Positions 50,095-57,416 of a DNA stretch of 64,000 nt are shown one piece after another. The notes beneath the pieces were generated by a model. The model saw nothing but the letters and a program-made list of their open reading frames with translations. It was not told the DNA's origin and ran no database searches. The stretch covers positions 1-64,000 of IMG/VR virus record IMGVR_UViG_3300045284_000214; one strand, 5' to 3'. Made by a program: the position numbers and the translations under genes. The stretch comes from a virus. Numbering within the stretch: the stretch's first letter is position 1; every line of letters starts with the position of its first letter.

Positions 50095-50650
50095 CTAGTC
50101 AGAGACAGTCGATGCGCAGAGCGTTCGTGTAAGTTAAGGCAGGCTTGGAGTGGCAGTTCCGAGAGATGCAGGCCAAGGCCTGGAACGGCAAGTTAAGGCA
50201 GGCGTGGTGAAGATTGGAACTGAGGTCGGAGCAGGCAAGGAGCAGCAAGTCCTGTACAGTCACGGACAGGCAATGCAAGGCCGGATAGGACAGGCTTGTA
50301 TAATCACGGCCCGTAATGTTCGGGGGTTGTCTGGATTGGTATGGCAGGCAGGGCTGGTCCCGTAAGTGATCGGTTGTGTGCGTTATCGCGTGGCAAAGCC
50401 GCGTTGGTCAAGGCAGGAGGAGAGTGGCATGGACCGTAATGGTTGGTTTTGGCAGGGCGCGTTGCGTCCTGTAGCGGTTCTGTAAGGCAGGATGTGTGTG
50501 GAAGTGCTGAGGCGTGGAAGTTCATATCTGTGCCCATTAAGGCAGGAGCGGTGTGGATAGTCGCGGCCCGTTCGGGTCTGGCAATGCCCAGTTAGGCAAG
50601 TCAGGAATGGAGTGGCAGAGATTGTCTGAGACGGTTTCTGAACTGTAAAG
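50095..50650 (+). repeat. G-rich non-coding region with degenerate TTAAGGCAGG repeats
   Basis: A 0.55-kb stretch without a convincing gene. In 50101-50640 my hand count gives G 38%, C 18%, A 21%, T 22%, an extreme GC skew. The word (G)TTAAGGCAGG or close variants occurs at 50133, 50192, 50407 (gTCAAGGCAGG), 50482 (gTAAGGCAGG) and 50536 (aTTAAGGCAGG), each near AGTGGCA/GGAG-type words. Short hairpins also recur: AGGCCAAGGCCT at 50169-50180, and GCGTGGCAAAGCCGCG. It could be a structured RNA, a replication origin, or a decayed tandem array. Confidence 0.55.
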
Positions 50651-50807
50651 AGAAGAGTGGCTTGGTGAGGCTGGCTTGGCGTTGTTGAGCGCGGTTCTTC
50701 TGGTTTCGGCCCCGTCATGTGGGAAACGGCCCGGCGCTGCTTTGCTGGCAAACAAAAATAGTGGCGGGAGAAATCCCGCTGCTAACTTTTCTGTTGGGGA
50801 GGGTTCA

Positions 50808-52268
50808 TTGAGAGAACTGAGGCAAGATCAGATCGAGTTATTGGTCGAGATAGAGGAGGCTATCGAGTCTGGGTTGCGGCGGTTAATGATCCAGGCTCCA
50901 TGCGGGTTTGGGAAAACACTGGTAGCTTCGACATTGCTCAAGAAATATTGCGATGAAGGCAAGCGGGTCATGTTTGTGGTCCCGGCTATCAGCTTAATCA
51001 GCCAGACAATTGAAGTATTCAACAGCGAGGGATTAGAAGATATTGGCGTAATGCAAGCTTATCACATGATGACTAACTGGGACATGCCAATACAAATTTG
51101 TAGTATTCAAACACTTTCAAGAAGAAATCTTCCAAAGTCCGATATCGTTATTATAGATGAAGCTCATATTTGGTTTAAATTCTTCGAAAAATGGATGCTG
51201 GACCCTGAATGGAAAGATATTCCATTTGTTGGACTTTCGGCAACGCCATGGGCGAAAGGTTTGGGCGCTTGGTACCAAAAACTGATCATAGGCAGCACCA
51301 TTGGCGAAGCTATAGACCAGGGCATTTTGTCTCGTTTCAAAGTATTCGCGCCCGCCCATCCAGATTTAACAAAGGTTAGGACTCTCGCTGGCGATTTTCA
51401 TGAAGGCGACCTCGAAAAGGTAATGAACCAAAAACGCCTTGTCGCGGATATTGTTAGCACATGGCTTTTACGAGCTAAAGACTTGCCAACACTTTGTTTT
51501 TGCGTGAACCGCGCTCACGCGAAACAGGTTCAAGAGCAATTTATTGCCGCTGGGATAAATGCTGGCTACCAAGATTCCTTTACTAGGGATGACGAGCGAA
51601 CAGCCATCAAGATCAAGTTCCACAACGGCGAAATGCCTGTCGTTTGCTCGGTAAATACAATGATTTTGGGCATCGACTGGAAAATCAAGTGTTTGATTTG
51701 GGCGTGCCCGACAAAATCCGAGATGAAGTACGTTCAGGGCACTGGTCGAGGGTTGAGAACAGATGAAGGCAAGGACGAGTGCCTTATCCTCGATCATTCG
51801 GACAACACATTGCGCCTCGGATTCGTGGATTCCATCCATCACGCAGAATTGAACACGGGAAAAAAACCTTTAGCTGCCTCGGTCAGTCCGATCCGCCTTC
51901 CCAAGGAATGCCCGCAATGTACTTTCCTGAAACCGCCCAAGACGCTGGAGTGCCCGAACTGCGGCTTTGCCACCAAGCCGGTGGTCGATGTGGTGGTCGA
52001 GAAGGGCGAACTAGTTGAGTTTACCAAGAGGGGAAAGCCAAAGGATTTGTTCGAGAAACCAGATACTTACGCCGGTCTTCTGTGGTACGGACAGCAGAAG
52101 AATTACAAGGCTGGCTGGGCATTCCATAAATATTTTGAGCTTTTTCAAGAATATCCTCAAGGACTTGGCGTGGTGCCGAAGCCACCAAGCACGGAATTGG
52201 CAAAATGGATCAAATCACGAACCATAGCTTGGGCACACTCCAAATACCGGACTCCGCTTCGCCCATAA
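50808..52268 (+). CDS. DEAH-box superfamily II helicase
   Basis: TTG at 50808 with GGGGAGGG just upstream is the likely start; the frame stays open upstream to 50676 but that part lies in the G-rich region. Walker A PCGFGKT (31-37), DEAH (117-120), SAT (144-146), a helicase C-terminal domain with QGTGRGLR near 314, and CPQC/CPNC zinc cysteines near 370-390. SSL2-type helicases unwind DNA in phage replication or repair. The first half has GC down to 32-45% in sampled lines, much lower than the neighbours, suggesting horizontal acquisition. Confidence 0.88.
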   Translation: MRELRQDQIELLVEIEEAIESGLRRLMIQAPCGFGKTLVASTLLKKYCDEGKRVMFVVPAISLISQTIEVFNSEGLEDIGVMQAYHMMTNWDMPIQICSIQTLSRRNLPKSDIVIIDEAHIWFKFFEKWMLDPEWKDIPFVGLSATPWAKGLGAWYQKLIIGSTIGEAIDQGILSRFKVFAPAHPDLTKVRTLAGDFHEGDLEKVMNQKRLVADIVSTWLLRAKDLPTLCFCVNRAHAKQVQEQFIAAGINAGYQDSFTRDDERTAIKIKFHNGEMPVVCSVNTMILGIDWKIKCLIWACPTKSEMKYVQGTGRGLRTDEGKDECLILDHSDNTLRLGFVDSIHHAELNTGKKPLAASVSPIRLPKECPQCTFLKPPKTLECPNCGFATKPVVDVVVEKGELVEFTKRGKPKDLFEKPDTYAGLLWYGQQKNYKAGWAFHKYFELFQEYPQGLGVVPKPPSTELAKWIKSRTIAWAHSKYRTPLRP

Positions 52269-53068
52269 GCGACCATCCCTGCCCCCATTGCGGACCCGAC
52301 TGTCGGTCCACATTCAATCGCAGGCGTAAGACCTTGCGAATATGGAACAATGATGGTTTCATCAGCTGGAGATGTGCCCGCTGCGATACCACGGGATGGA
52401 AGAAGGGTAACAAGACGGACCATACCGCGCCCAGTCGGCAGCAGCCACAGCAGCCTCCCCAGAGCCGTACAGGAGCCGCCCGTGCGCTTTGGGCTGCGTC
52501 CTTGCCTCTGAAGGGCAGCCTCGCGGAAACCTACCTGCGGAGCCGCCAGTGCTTCCTGGATACCCCCAACCTTCGATTTCTCGAAGGCGGCAAGCATCCT
52601 CCAGCCATGATCGGGCGCTTTAGCTCCGGCGCGGTACATCTTACTCGTTTAAACGCAGACGGAACCGGGAAGGCAGGCACGGAGAACGATAAGCTGATGT
52701 TCGGGCGGGTTGCGAGTTCTCCACTAGTCATCGGCCACGCAGGGCCAGACACGCCGCTGATCATCTGCGAGGGAATCGAGGATGGATTGTCGATGGTGTT
52801 GGCTACCGGCTTCTTGGTCTGGGTGGCTGGTTCGGCCTCGATGATGCCGAAGCTAATTCCGGCGTCCACGACACATCGAACGGTGTACTTTGCGCTCGAT
52901 CTCGACAAGGCAGGCTTCCGCGCCTATCGCAGGGCACTGGAGCTGCGGACGGATATTCATTCCGTGAGATTTCCGAAACAACTTGACGCCAACGCCATCA
53001 TTCGACAACCTGAGGGCACCAAACGCTTGAGAGAATTAGTGCTTCGCCGCCCCACCTTTCACAGGTGA
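52205..53068 (+). CDS. zinc-binding TOPRIM primase-like protein
   Basis: Overlaps the helicase by 64 bases. Zinc site: CPHC (26-29) and CARC (57-60) with a short loop, as in DnaG-type primases. TOPRIM: LIICEGIEDGLSMVLATGF with catalytic Glu189, then ALDLDKAGFRAY with Asp-Leu-Asp 232-234. It lacks an obvious separate helicase domain, so the adjacent DEAH helicase may supply that. It probably primes phage DNA synthesis. Contains an in-frame CGTTTAAACG word (52646). Confidence 0.82.
   Translation: MDQITNHSLGTLQIPDSASPISDHPCPHCGPDCRSTFNRRRKTLRIWNNDGFISWRCARCDTTGWKKGNKTDHTAPSRQQPQQPPQSRTGAARALWAASLPLKGSLAETYLRSRQCFLDTPNLRFLEGGKHPPAMIGRFSSGAVHLTRLNADGTGKAGTENDKLMFGRVASSPLVIGHAGPDTPLIICEGIEDGLSMVLATGFLVWVAGSASMMPKLIPASTTHRTVYFALDLDKAGFRAYRRALELRTDIHSVRFPKQLDANAIIRQPEGTKRLRELVLRRPTFHR
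52646..52655. repeat. CGTTTAAACG copy inside TOPRIM gene
   Basis: Perfect palindrome in frame as Arg-Leu-Asn(-Ala), followed by CAGACGG. Confidence 0.4.
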
Positions 53069-53176
53069 GTAGGGGCATCTGGAGAGATAGCTTGCGGGGG
53101 GCGGCCATGGCGCAAGTCATGATAGTGAACCGTAAAAAGGCTATCGATCCCTACATAAATTCAGGAGCTAAACTAG

Positions 53177-54778
53177 ATGGGTGATGGAAGCGGCGGCGGA
53201 GATGGTGGCGGTGGCGGCTCGGACAGCAGTTCTGACAGCGCCAACGATACCGGTGGCTTTACCGGTGTAGCTCCCGGCGATCCCAGCGCCGTAAGCGGCT
53301 TCAGTGTAGGCACAGGCTTTGGCGATAGCTCGCAGTCAGGATCTTCACTGAGCGGCGAAGGGTTCGGCCCGGATGCGGATGCTGCTGCCGCAGCCGCTGC
53401 GGTTACTGGTCTTGCCACCGGTCTTGGTAGCGTGAGCGATGCCAATATCGGGACAGGCATCGGGAGTCTTGGGTTTGGAACCTCCAGCCCAAGCACTCCA
53501 GCCCCCGGTGAAGGCGCTGGCTTTGGCGCACCCGGCAATCCGGGCATTGGGGCGCAGACAGATGCAGGCTTCGGTATAGCTGGCATTGGCCCGACTGCTG
53601 CTGGGCAGGGCTTGGGCCCGGCTGACAGCACCACTAACGATACTGCCAACCTCGGGCAGTCCATTGGCGCGGCGCTTAGTCAAAACAGCGACCCCAGCAC
53701 TTCGGTTAGTCCATCCCTTGCGGCTGCTCTTGCTTCATTAGGCCAGACGAGTGCACCTGCGGCAGCGGCTGCGCCCGGCGCCGCACCGCCAGGAATAGCG
53801 GGAATCACCGGCGTAGCCAGCCCTGATCCTACATCACAAGCTGCACAGCCGGATGCTGTTAGCGCGGTCACGGGAGTTGCGCCTCCGGGCCTGAGCAACA
53901 GTACGCCATCCTCTCCGTTTGGCACGATTGCAGCGCCACCTACCAGCATGGACGCAGAGCTTGGCATAGATGTCCCCGGCATCGATCAGGACATGGCGGT
54001 CAATGCGCCACCCCCTCCGGGCGTAACAATGGGCTTCCAAGGTTTCAGCCCCAGCCCTACCGGCGTAGTGGGAGTAACCTCGCCAACGTCGATTTCGGAC
54101 CAAGCTTTGGCTAATACCGTCGCGACCAAAGGCGATGCTGAGGCGATGCAGGATGCAAAGGATCAAGCTGAGGCTAACGCCATAGCTGGGAAACTAGGCT
54201 TGCTAGGCCCCAACGCAATCACCACTAACCAAGGCCCGGTATCGGCGCTTCCTGCTTCGGTTTCGTCACCGCCGTCCGCGCCCAGCGCTACACTGGGAAT
54301 TGGGGCTGACGCCGGATTCGGAGCACCGGGACAGCCGTCCATTGGCACCAGTCCGCCAAGCCCAGCTGCCATTGCCGCTGGATATGGTGCATTAGCTGAG
54401 GGGATGTCCACTCCCGCCGCAACTCCGGCAACCTTGGGCATCGCGTCAGACGCCATAGGAGCACCCAACCAGCCAAGCCTAGCCGCACAACAGAGCATCA
54501 ACGACGCTAATATTTCCCTTGCTGCGCAAAACAATCAGCCAAACATTGCTCCAGCCCCAGCGCTCTCGCAGATCGCAACTGCGCCCCCTGCGCCAGCCGT
54601 TACCTCACCTGCGCCTGCATTAGGTGTGCCTGCCGCTACCCCCGCCTTATCGCCTGTCGCAGCTCCTGTCGCAGAGCAATCCATTACCAATCCTGATGGT
54701 ACGCTGAACTTTGCGGCTCTGATGGCGAACTATCCCGGACTGCGTCAGCAGCTTACCAACATACTCCAAACATCATGA
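53177..54778 (+). CDS. Gly/Ala/Pro/Ser-rich low-complexity protein, 533 aa
   Basis: After MGDGSGGGDGGGGGSDSSSD (first 20 residues), repeats such as GAGFGAPGNPGIGAQTDAGF and LGIGADAGFGAPGQPSIGTS occur, plus Pro/Thr linkers. No catalytic motif or membrane helix; likely disordered. Similar Gly/Ala-rich composition to the internal virion protein at 22225, hence possibly a structural or phase-forming protein. Extremely biased sequence could also be an adhesin. AGGAGC precedes the ATG. No family recognised. Confidence 0.5.
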   Translation: MGDGSGGGDGGGGGSDSSSDSANDTGGFTGVAPGDPSAVSGFSVGTGFGDSSQSGSSLSGEGFGPDADAAAAAAAVTGLATGLGSVSDANIGTGIGSLGFGTSSPSTPAPGEGAGFGAPGNPGIGAQTDAGFGIAGIGPTAAGQGLGPADSTTNDTANLGQSIGAALSQNSDPSTSVSPSLAAALASLGQTSAPAAAAAPGAAPPGIAGITGVASPDPTSQAAQPDAVSAVTGVAPPGLSNSTPSSPFGTIAAPPTSMDAELGIDVPGIDQDMAVNAPPPPGVTMGFQGFSPSPTGVVGVTSPTSISDQALANTVATKGDAEAMQDAKDQAEANAIAGKLGLLGPNAITTNQGPVSALPASVSSPPSAPSATLGIGADAGFGAPGQPSIGTSPPSPAAIAAGYGALAEGMSTPAATPATLGIASDAIGAPNQPSLAAQQSINDANISLAAQNNQPNIAPAPALSQIATAPPAPAVTSPAPALGVPAATPALSPVAAPVAEQSITNPDGTLNFAALMANYPGLRQQLTNILQTS

Positions 54779-54796
54779 CCTAGGGGAGAGAGCTTA

Positions 54797-54961
54797 ATGC
54801 CAAGCAAGACTCCAAAGCAAAAGAAGCTGATGGCGATCGCGGCGCATACCAAGGGTGGCTATGGCGGAGTGCCGCAGAAAGTCGGCAAGGAGTTTCACAA
54901 CGAGGATCGCGGAAAGTATGGGCACAAGACCGGCAAAAAGAAAATGAAAGGGAAGTATTGA
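54797..54961 (+). CDS. small basic protein, 54 aa
   Basis: Short gene with AGGGGAGAG ribosome site. Starts MPSKTPKQKKLMAIAAHTKG, then VGKEFHNEDRGKYG and a Lys/Gly-rich end. The PSK-KQKKLM-H pattern recurs in small phage proteins next to virion genes. Net strongly positive, so it may bind DNA. It sits 18 bases downstream of the Gly/Ala-rich gene. Confidence 0.65.
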   Translation: MPSKTPKQKKLMAIAAHTKGGYGGVPQKVGKEFHNEDRGKYGHKTGKKKMKGKY

Positions 54962-54963
54962 TC

Positions 54964-55125
54964 ATGGCAAAGAAACATCCAGGATTTAAAGCGGTCAAGG
55001 GGAAGATCGAGAAGGAGGGCTATTCGCCCAAAGCAGCTGGCGCAATTCTCGCTTCATCGACTCGTCATGCTTCGGCTAAGGCCAAGAAGGCCAACCCGCA
55101 TTTGAAGCGCGTCAAAGGCAAGTAG
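54964..55125 (+). CDS. small basic protein, 53 aa
   Basis: Starts 3 bases after the previous stop. Begins MAKKHPGFKAVKGKIEKEGY, continues PKAAGAILASSTRHASAKAK and ends in KANPHLKRVKGK. It is very basic, with an AGAILAS helix, and reads like the phage-associated 'KHPGFKAV...AGAILA' small protein type. Likely a DNA-binding or packaged minor protein, tandem with the similar basic protein upstream. Confidence 0.65.
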   Translation: MAKKHPGFKAVKGKIEKEGYSPKAAGAILASSTRHASAKAKKANPHLKRVKGK

Positions 55126-55230
55126 CCGGAACTATCCCGTCGCAAAACTGTTGCAGGCGTGCTATAGGGGATCGTCATGAACCTATTCTGCCGTCACAGC
55201 CGACAACTTACCAGAATGGAGCTACTGCTT

Positions 55231-55485
55231 ATGGCCCTCGACCAGAACGTACAGACCCTTATCGATGAAGTCGCCAACAACAGCAATCTCGTCGCCTCGG
55301 CTATCGCAGGCCTCAAGGTAGAGAGCGACCAGATCACAGCCCTTCAAGCTCAGATCGCCGCCATCCCGCCCTCGCAGCCTATCGACGCCGAAGACCTCGC
55401 TGCACTGCAAAAGGCTGTGGGCGATCTCAAGGACACCAATGCGCAGCTACAAACCGCTGTACCTGCATCGATTCCGGGCGTATAA
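55231..55485 (+). CDS. small coiled-coil protein, 84 aa
   Basis: ATG at 55231 with GGAG 9 bases upstream is preferred to a start at 55177. The protein is helical (ALDQNVQTLIDEVANNSNLV; SDQITALQAQIAAIPPS), with Gln/Asp repeats, of the type seen as small phage structural or tape-measure-like accessories. It ends before a terminator at 55562. Function unknown. Confidence 0.6.
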   Translation: MALDQNVQTLIDEVANNSNLVASAIAGLKVESDQITALQAQIAAIPPSQPIDAEDLAALQKAVGDLKDTNAQLQTAVPASIPGV

Positions 55486-55561
55486 GACCAGCGCCTCTGG
55501 GGAGCCAACTTTTCTGGCGGCGGTCTCGCTCACCAAGCTAGCATAATCCTACTAGGGAAAG

Positions 55562-55583
55562 CCCGCCTTAACCGGCGGGTTTT
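55562..55583. terminator. intrinsic terminator between convergent genes
   Basis: CCCGCC (55562-55567) - TTAACC - GGCGGG (55574-55579), then TTTTCTTTT. It ends the rightward block at 55485; the leftward gene stops at 55592 on the far side. Confidence 0.8.
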
Positions 55584-55591
55584 CTTTTGCC

Positions 55592-55807
55592 CTAGCGCCA
55601 GTGCAGCGTAGGAAAGGCCGTTCCCGCCCCTAGCAGCCCTGCTAGGGCGTTTATGATGACAAGGGCTATGATCACCACCAAGATGACGTTGACCACCTGT
55701 ACAATGGGCGCAGGCAGGGGAATCAGCCCTATCAATTGCATGAATGCCCAGTAAATAACGCCCACGATTAATAGCGTTATCAGCAAACCAATAAGCGAGC
55801 CGACCAT
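55592..55807 (-). CDS. small two-TM protein, 71 aa
   Basis: Leftward gene. Two hydrophobic helices (LIGLLITLLIVGVIYWAFMQ; QVVNVILVVIIALVIINALA) separated by IPLPAP. The overall pattern resembles small 'Thivi_2564-type' membrane proteins seen in alphaproteobacteria. The ribosome site GGAGG is sequestered in a hairpin (see 55816). May modulate the envelope. Function unknown. Confidence 0.65.
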   Translation of the reverse strand: MVGSLIGLLITLLIVGVIYWAFMQLIGLIPLPAPIVQVVNVILVVIIALVIINALAGLLGAGTAFPTLHWR

Positions 55808-55815
55808 AGCTATGG

Positions 55816-55833
55816 CCTCCAGTCAGATGGAGG
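55816..55833 (-). promoter_or_regulatory. hairpin sequestering Shine-Dalgarno of the 55807 gene
   Basis: In the leftward mRNA, CCTCC-ATCTGACT-GGAGG forms a hairpin whose 3' arm is the Shine-Dalgarno (GGAGG, 8 bases before ATG 55807). This would inhibit translation until unfolded. It is a visible structure, but function is inference. Confidence 0.45.
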
Positions 55834-55838
55834 ACAAG

Positions 55839-55848
55839 CGTTTAAACA
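55839..55848. promoter_or_regulatory. CGTTTAAACA site, left of promoter
   Basis: Lies 27 bases before the -35 at 55876 and in the 5' leader of the leftward gene. With the perfect copy at 55934 it brackets the promoter. Confidence 0.5.
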
Positions 55849-55875
55849 CACTAATGTTCCTTAAAACGCAACCTA

Positions 55876-55904
55876 TTGACAACGGCCCATATGTTAGCTT
55901 ATGT
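55876..55904 (+). promoter_or_regulatory. promoter TTGACA-N17-TTATGT
   Basis: A -35 TTGACA at 55876 and TTATGT at 55899. A tandem direct repeat ATGTTAGCTT twice (55891-55910) overlaps the -10 region. Expected to drive the gene at 55960. Flanked by CGTTTAAACA/CGTTTAAACG sites. Confidence 0.65.
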
Positions 55905-55933
55905 TAGCTTGCGGAACCCTAAACCGCTATCCT

Positions 55934-55943
55934 CGTTTAAACG
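55934..55943. promoter_or_regulatory. CGTTTAAACG site, right of promoter
   Basis: Perfect palindrome about 25 bases after the predicted transcript start, followed by CAGAAAGGGA ribosome site and ATG at 55960. Confidence 0.55.
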
Positions 55944-55959
55944 CAGAAAGGGAACCATC

Positions 55960-56163
55960 ATGAGCAAAACCCTGGAACATATCTACATCTCGCAGTCCTG
56001 TGAGGACTACGGCAACCATGCCTTGGCGTTGCTGCATCTCAATGCTGCGGCGGTATTTGCGGCCTGCGAATCCCCGGAGCACGTCCCCATGATCCGCCAG
56101 ACCATCGACCATTACCGGCGCGCCTATCAGATCAGCCGCAGGCAGGGCTTGGAAAGCCATTAG
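55960..56163 (+). CDS. small helical protein, 67 aa
   Basis: ATG at 55960; AAAGGGA 6-10 bases upstream. MSKTLEHIYISQSCEDYGNH, then ALALLHLNAAAVFAACESPE and a basic helix. The first part resembles a short regulator of the TPR/helix-pair type, but no family is recognised. Single gene with its own promoter (55876) and terminator (56189), so it is likely expressed early or constitutively. May be a repressor-type or exclusion factor. Confidence 0.6.
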   Translation: MSKTLEHIYISQSCEDYGNHALALLHLNAAAVFAACESPEHVPMIRQTIDHYRRAYQISRRQGLESH

Positions 56164-56188
56164 CGCCTCGCCCATGCGGCAAAAGAGA

Positions 56189-56215
56189 AGCCCGGCGGGT
56201 TAGGCCGGGCTTTTT
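56189..56215 (+). terminator. intrinsic terminator
   Basis: AGCCCGGC (56189-56196) - 7-base loop - GCCGGGCT (56204-56211), then TTTTT. Ends the single-gene transcript from 55876. Confidence 0.85.
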
Positions 56216-56237
56216 GCTGTCGTGCTGTAGGGGCTTG

Positions 56238-56462
56238 CTAGAGCGGTCTTTCGTGGCTGGATGCGGCCTCATCCTCGGCATCACCAAGCCAGACGACCGG
56301 GAACCCGTCTAGTTCCGCCGCATCCTGCACGCCGTCAAGGAATGCTATGATGCCGTCAATGGCTGGATTATCTTTCTTCCATACCAGCTTCAAAAGTCCC
56401 AGCTTTTGCTCGGAAAGCAATTGCCAATCGATATTTTCAAAGACTGTGCGGAGATTATTCAT
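56238..56462 (-). CDS. hypothetical protein, 74 aa
   Basis: Leftward, with AAAGG Shine-Dalgarno shared with the block. MNNLRTVFENIDWQLLSEQK, then KKDNPAIDGIIAFLDGVQDA. Acidic, helical; ends DEAASSHERPL. No family recognised. Confidence 0.6.
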   Translation of the reverse strand: MNNLRTVFENIDWQLLSEQKLGLLKLVWKKDNPAIDGIIAFLDGVQDAAELDGFPVVWLGDAEDEAASSHERPL

Positions 56463-56490
56463 GATCTTTTACCTTTCCATTGTTTGAGTG

Positions 56491-56640
56491 TTAGCGCCGC
56501 AGAGCAAATGCCGCGCGACGGTTTAGGATGGTATTGCGCCAATAGCGGGTTGATACGGCATGGCCGATAGCGAATCCGATACTGACTCCGACTAGCAGAA
56601 CGCCGCTCAGGAACATGAAAAAGACGACTGTGAAGGACAT
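56491..56640 (-). CDS. single-TM small protein, 49 aa
   Basis: ATG at 56640 (MSFTVVFFMFLSGVLLVGVS) is preferred; AAAAGGAA precedes it. One strong TM helix, then a basic tail (RYWRNTILNRRAAFALRR) which would face the cytosol. May be an exclusion-type membrane peptide or a lysis timing factor. Confidence 0.55.
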   Translation of the reverse strand: MSFTVVFFMFLSGVLLVGVSIGFAIGHAVSTRYWRNTILNRRAAFALRR

Positions 56641-56660
56641 GGCTTTATTCCTTTTCGTTG

Positions 56661-56846
56661 CTATTGAAAGTCGCTTTCTGTGTGGTCGTTTGAAGGTACG
56701 CCTTCCCACTCGCAGCAAAAGCGATAATCCGTTTGCGCGCCAACCTTATCGGGGAATTCGCAAACTGTTTTGGAGTGTGTCCAATTTCCGTTCGATAATT
56801 GTTCGATTTGGCCGCTGCAATAGCGTCTCATGATTTTTGCGCTCAT
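56661..56846 (-). CDS. small Cys-containing protein, 61 aa
   Basis: MSAKIMRRYCSGQIEQLSNG, then TVCEFPDKVGAQTDYRFCCE, ending acidic. Three or four cysteines suggest metal or disulphide binding. AAAGG-type ribosome site. No family recognised. Confidence 0.55.
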   Translation of the reverse strand: MSAKIMRRYCSGQIEQLSNGNWTHSKTVCEFPDKVGAQTDYRFCCEWEGVPSNDHTESDFQ

Positions 56847-56900
56847 GTCTCTAACCTTTCGAGTTGCCGATTGATGTAGCGGTAATTCACCGGGTTGATA

Positions 56901-57089
56901 TTAGTATGGTTGAACGATTGCATAACCCTTGACGCGGTTATGGTGATCTTTCACGGTTTCGATATGGACGCCCTCGCCCGGCAATGCGTCGCCGGTAGCA
57001 TACATATCCTCAAGCACCTCGTTAGCCTTGTCGTGGGACTTGTAAGGGCCAGCATAGATGAATCCGCCGTTTGCTGTAAACCGTGACAT
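56901..57089 (-). CDS. small protein, 62 aa
   Basis: MSRFTANGGFIYAGPYKSHD, helix KANEVLEDMYATGDALPGEG and a beta strand HIETVKDHHNRVKGYAIVQ. Independent AAAGG ribosome site. No family recognised. Part of the small leftward gene set. Confidence 0.6.
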   Translation of the reverse strand: MSRFTANGGFIYAGPYKSHDKANEVLEDMYATGDALPGEGVHIETVKDHHNRVKGYAIVQPY

Positions 57090-57161
57090 AGGATTAACCT
57101 TTCCGATAGTGGCTTGCGTTTAGTCCATTGTTTGTGATTTGATGCCGTGCCCACATGGCGT

Positions 57162-57413
57162 TTAGAACGTCTTATATTTTAGATCGTCCTCGATCCGCAT
57201 GACAATCACGCGCAAGAATTGCTCACGCGTTAGTGGTTTATCGTCGTCACTGACGTATGGCACAAGCGATGCGGCCAGTCCGTATTGAACGCCAGAATAT
57301 GAAGCAAAACGGCGATGCGCCCAATCGGCGGCTTGCGTATTTCTAAGTGCGCCGTGTCGATCCCGCTTGTCATCGGGATAGGTGCTATAATTCATTGAAT
57401 GCTTGTCTGTCAT
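57162..57413 (-). CDS. small protein, 83 aa
   Basis: MTDKHSMNYSTYPDDKRDRH, then a helical region (GLAASLVPYVSDDDKPLTRE; FLRVIVMRIEDDLKYKTF). An ATG at 57395 is possible as an alternative start. GAAAGG ribosome site. Function unknown. Confidence 0.55.
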   Translation of the reverse strand: MTDKHSMNYSTYPDDKRDRHGALRNTQAADWAHRRFASYSGVQYGLAASLVPYVSDDDKPLTREQFLRVIVMRIEDDLKYKTF

Positions 57414-57416
57414 GGT

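Noticed and set aside
50095-50650. possible CRISPR array
   Set aside because: Repeats are degenerate with irregular spacing and hairpins inside the 'spacers'; no regular direct-repeat length.
50304-50751. minus-strand frames (77 and 122 codons) in the G-rich region
   Set aside because: Pro/Thr/Ser-rich, no motif, mutually overlapping, explained by the G-rich skew of the other strand.
53107-53184. 25-codon ORF upstream of the Gly-rich gene
   Set aside because: No good ribosome site and it overlaps the better start of the next gene.
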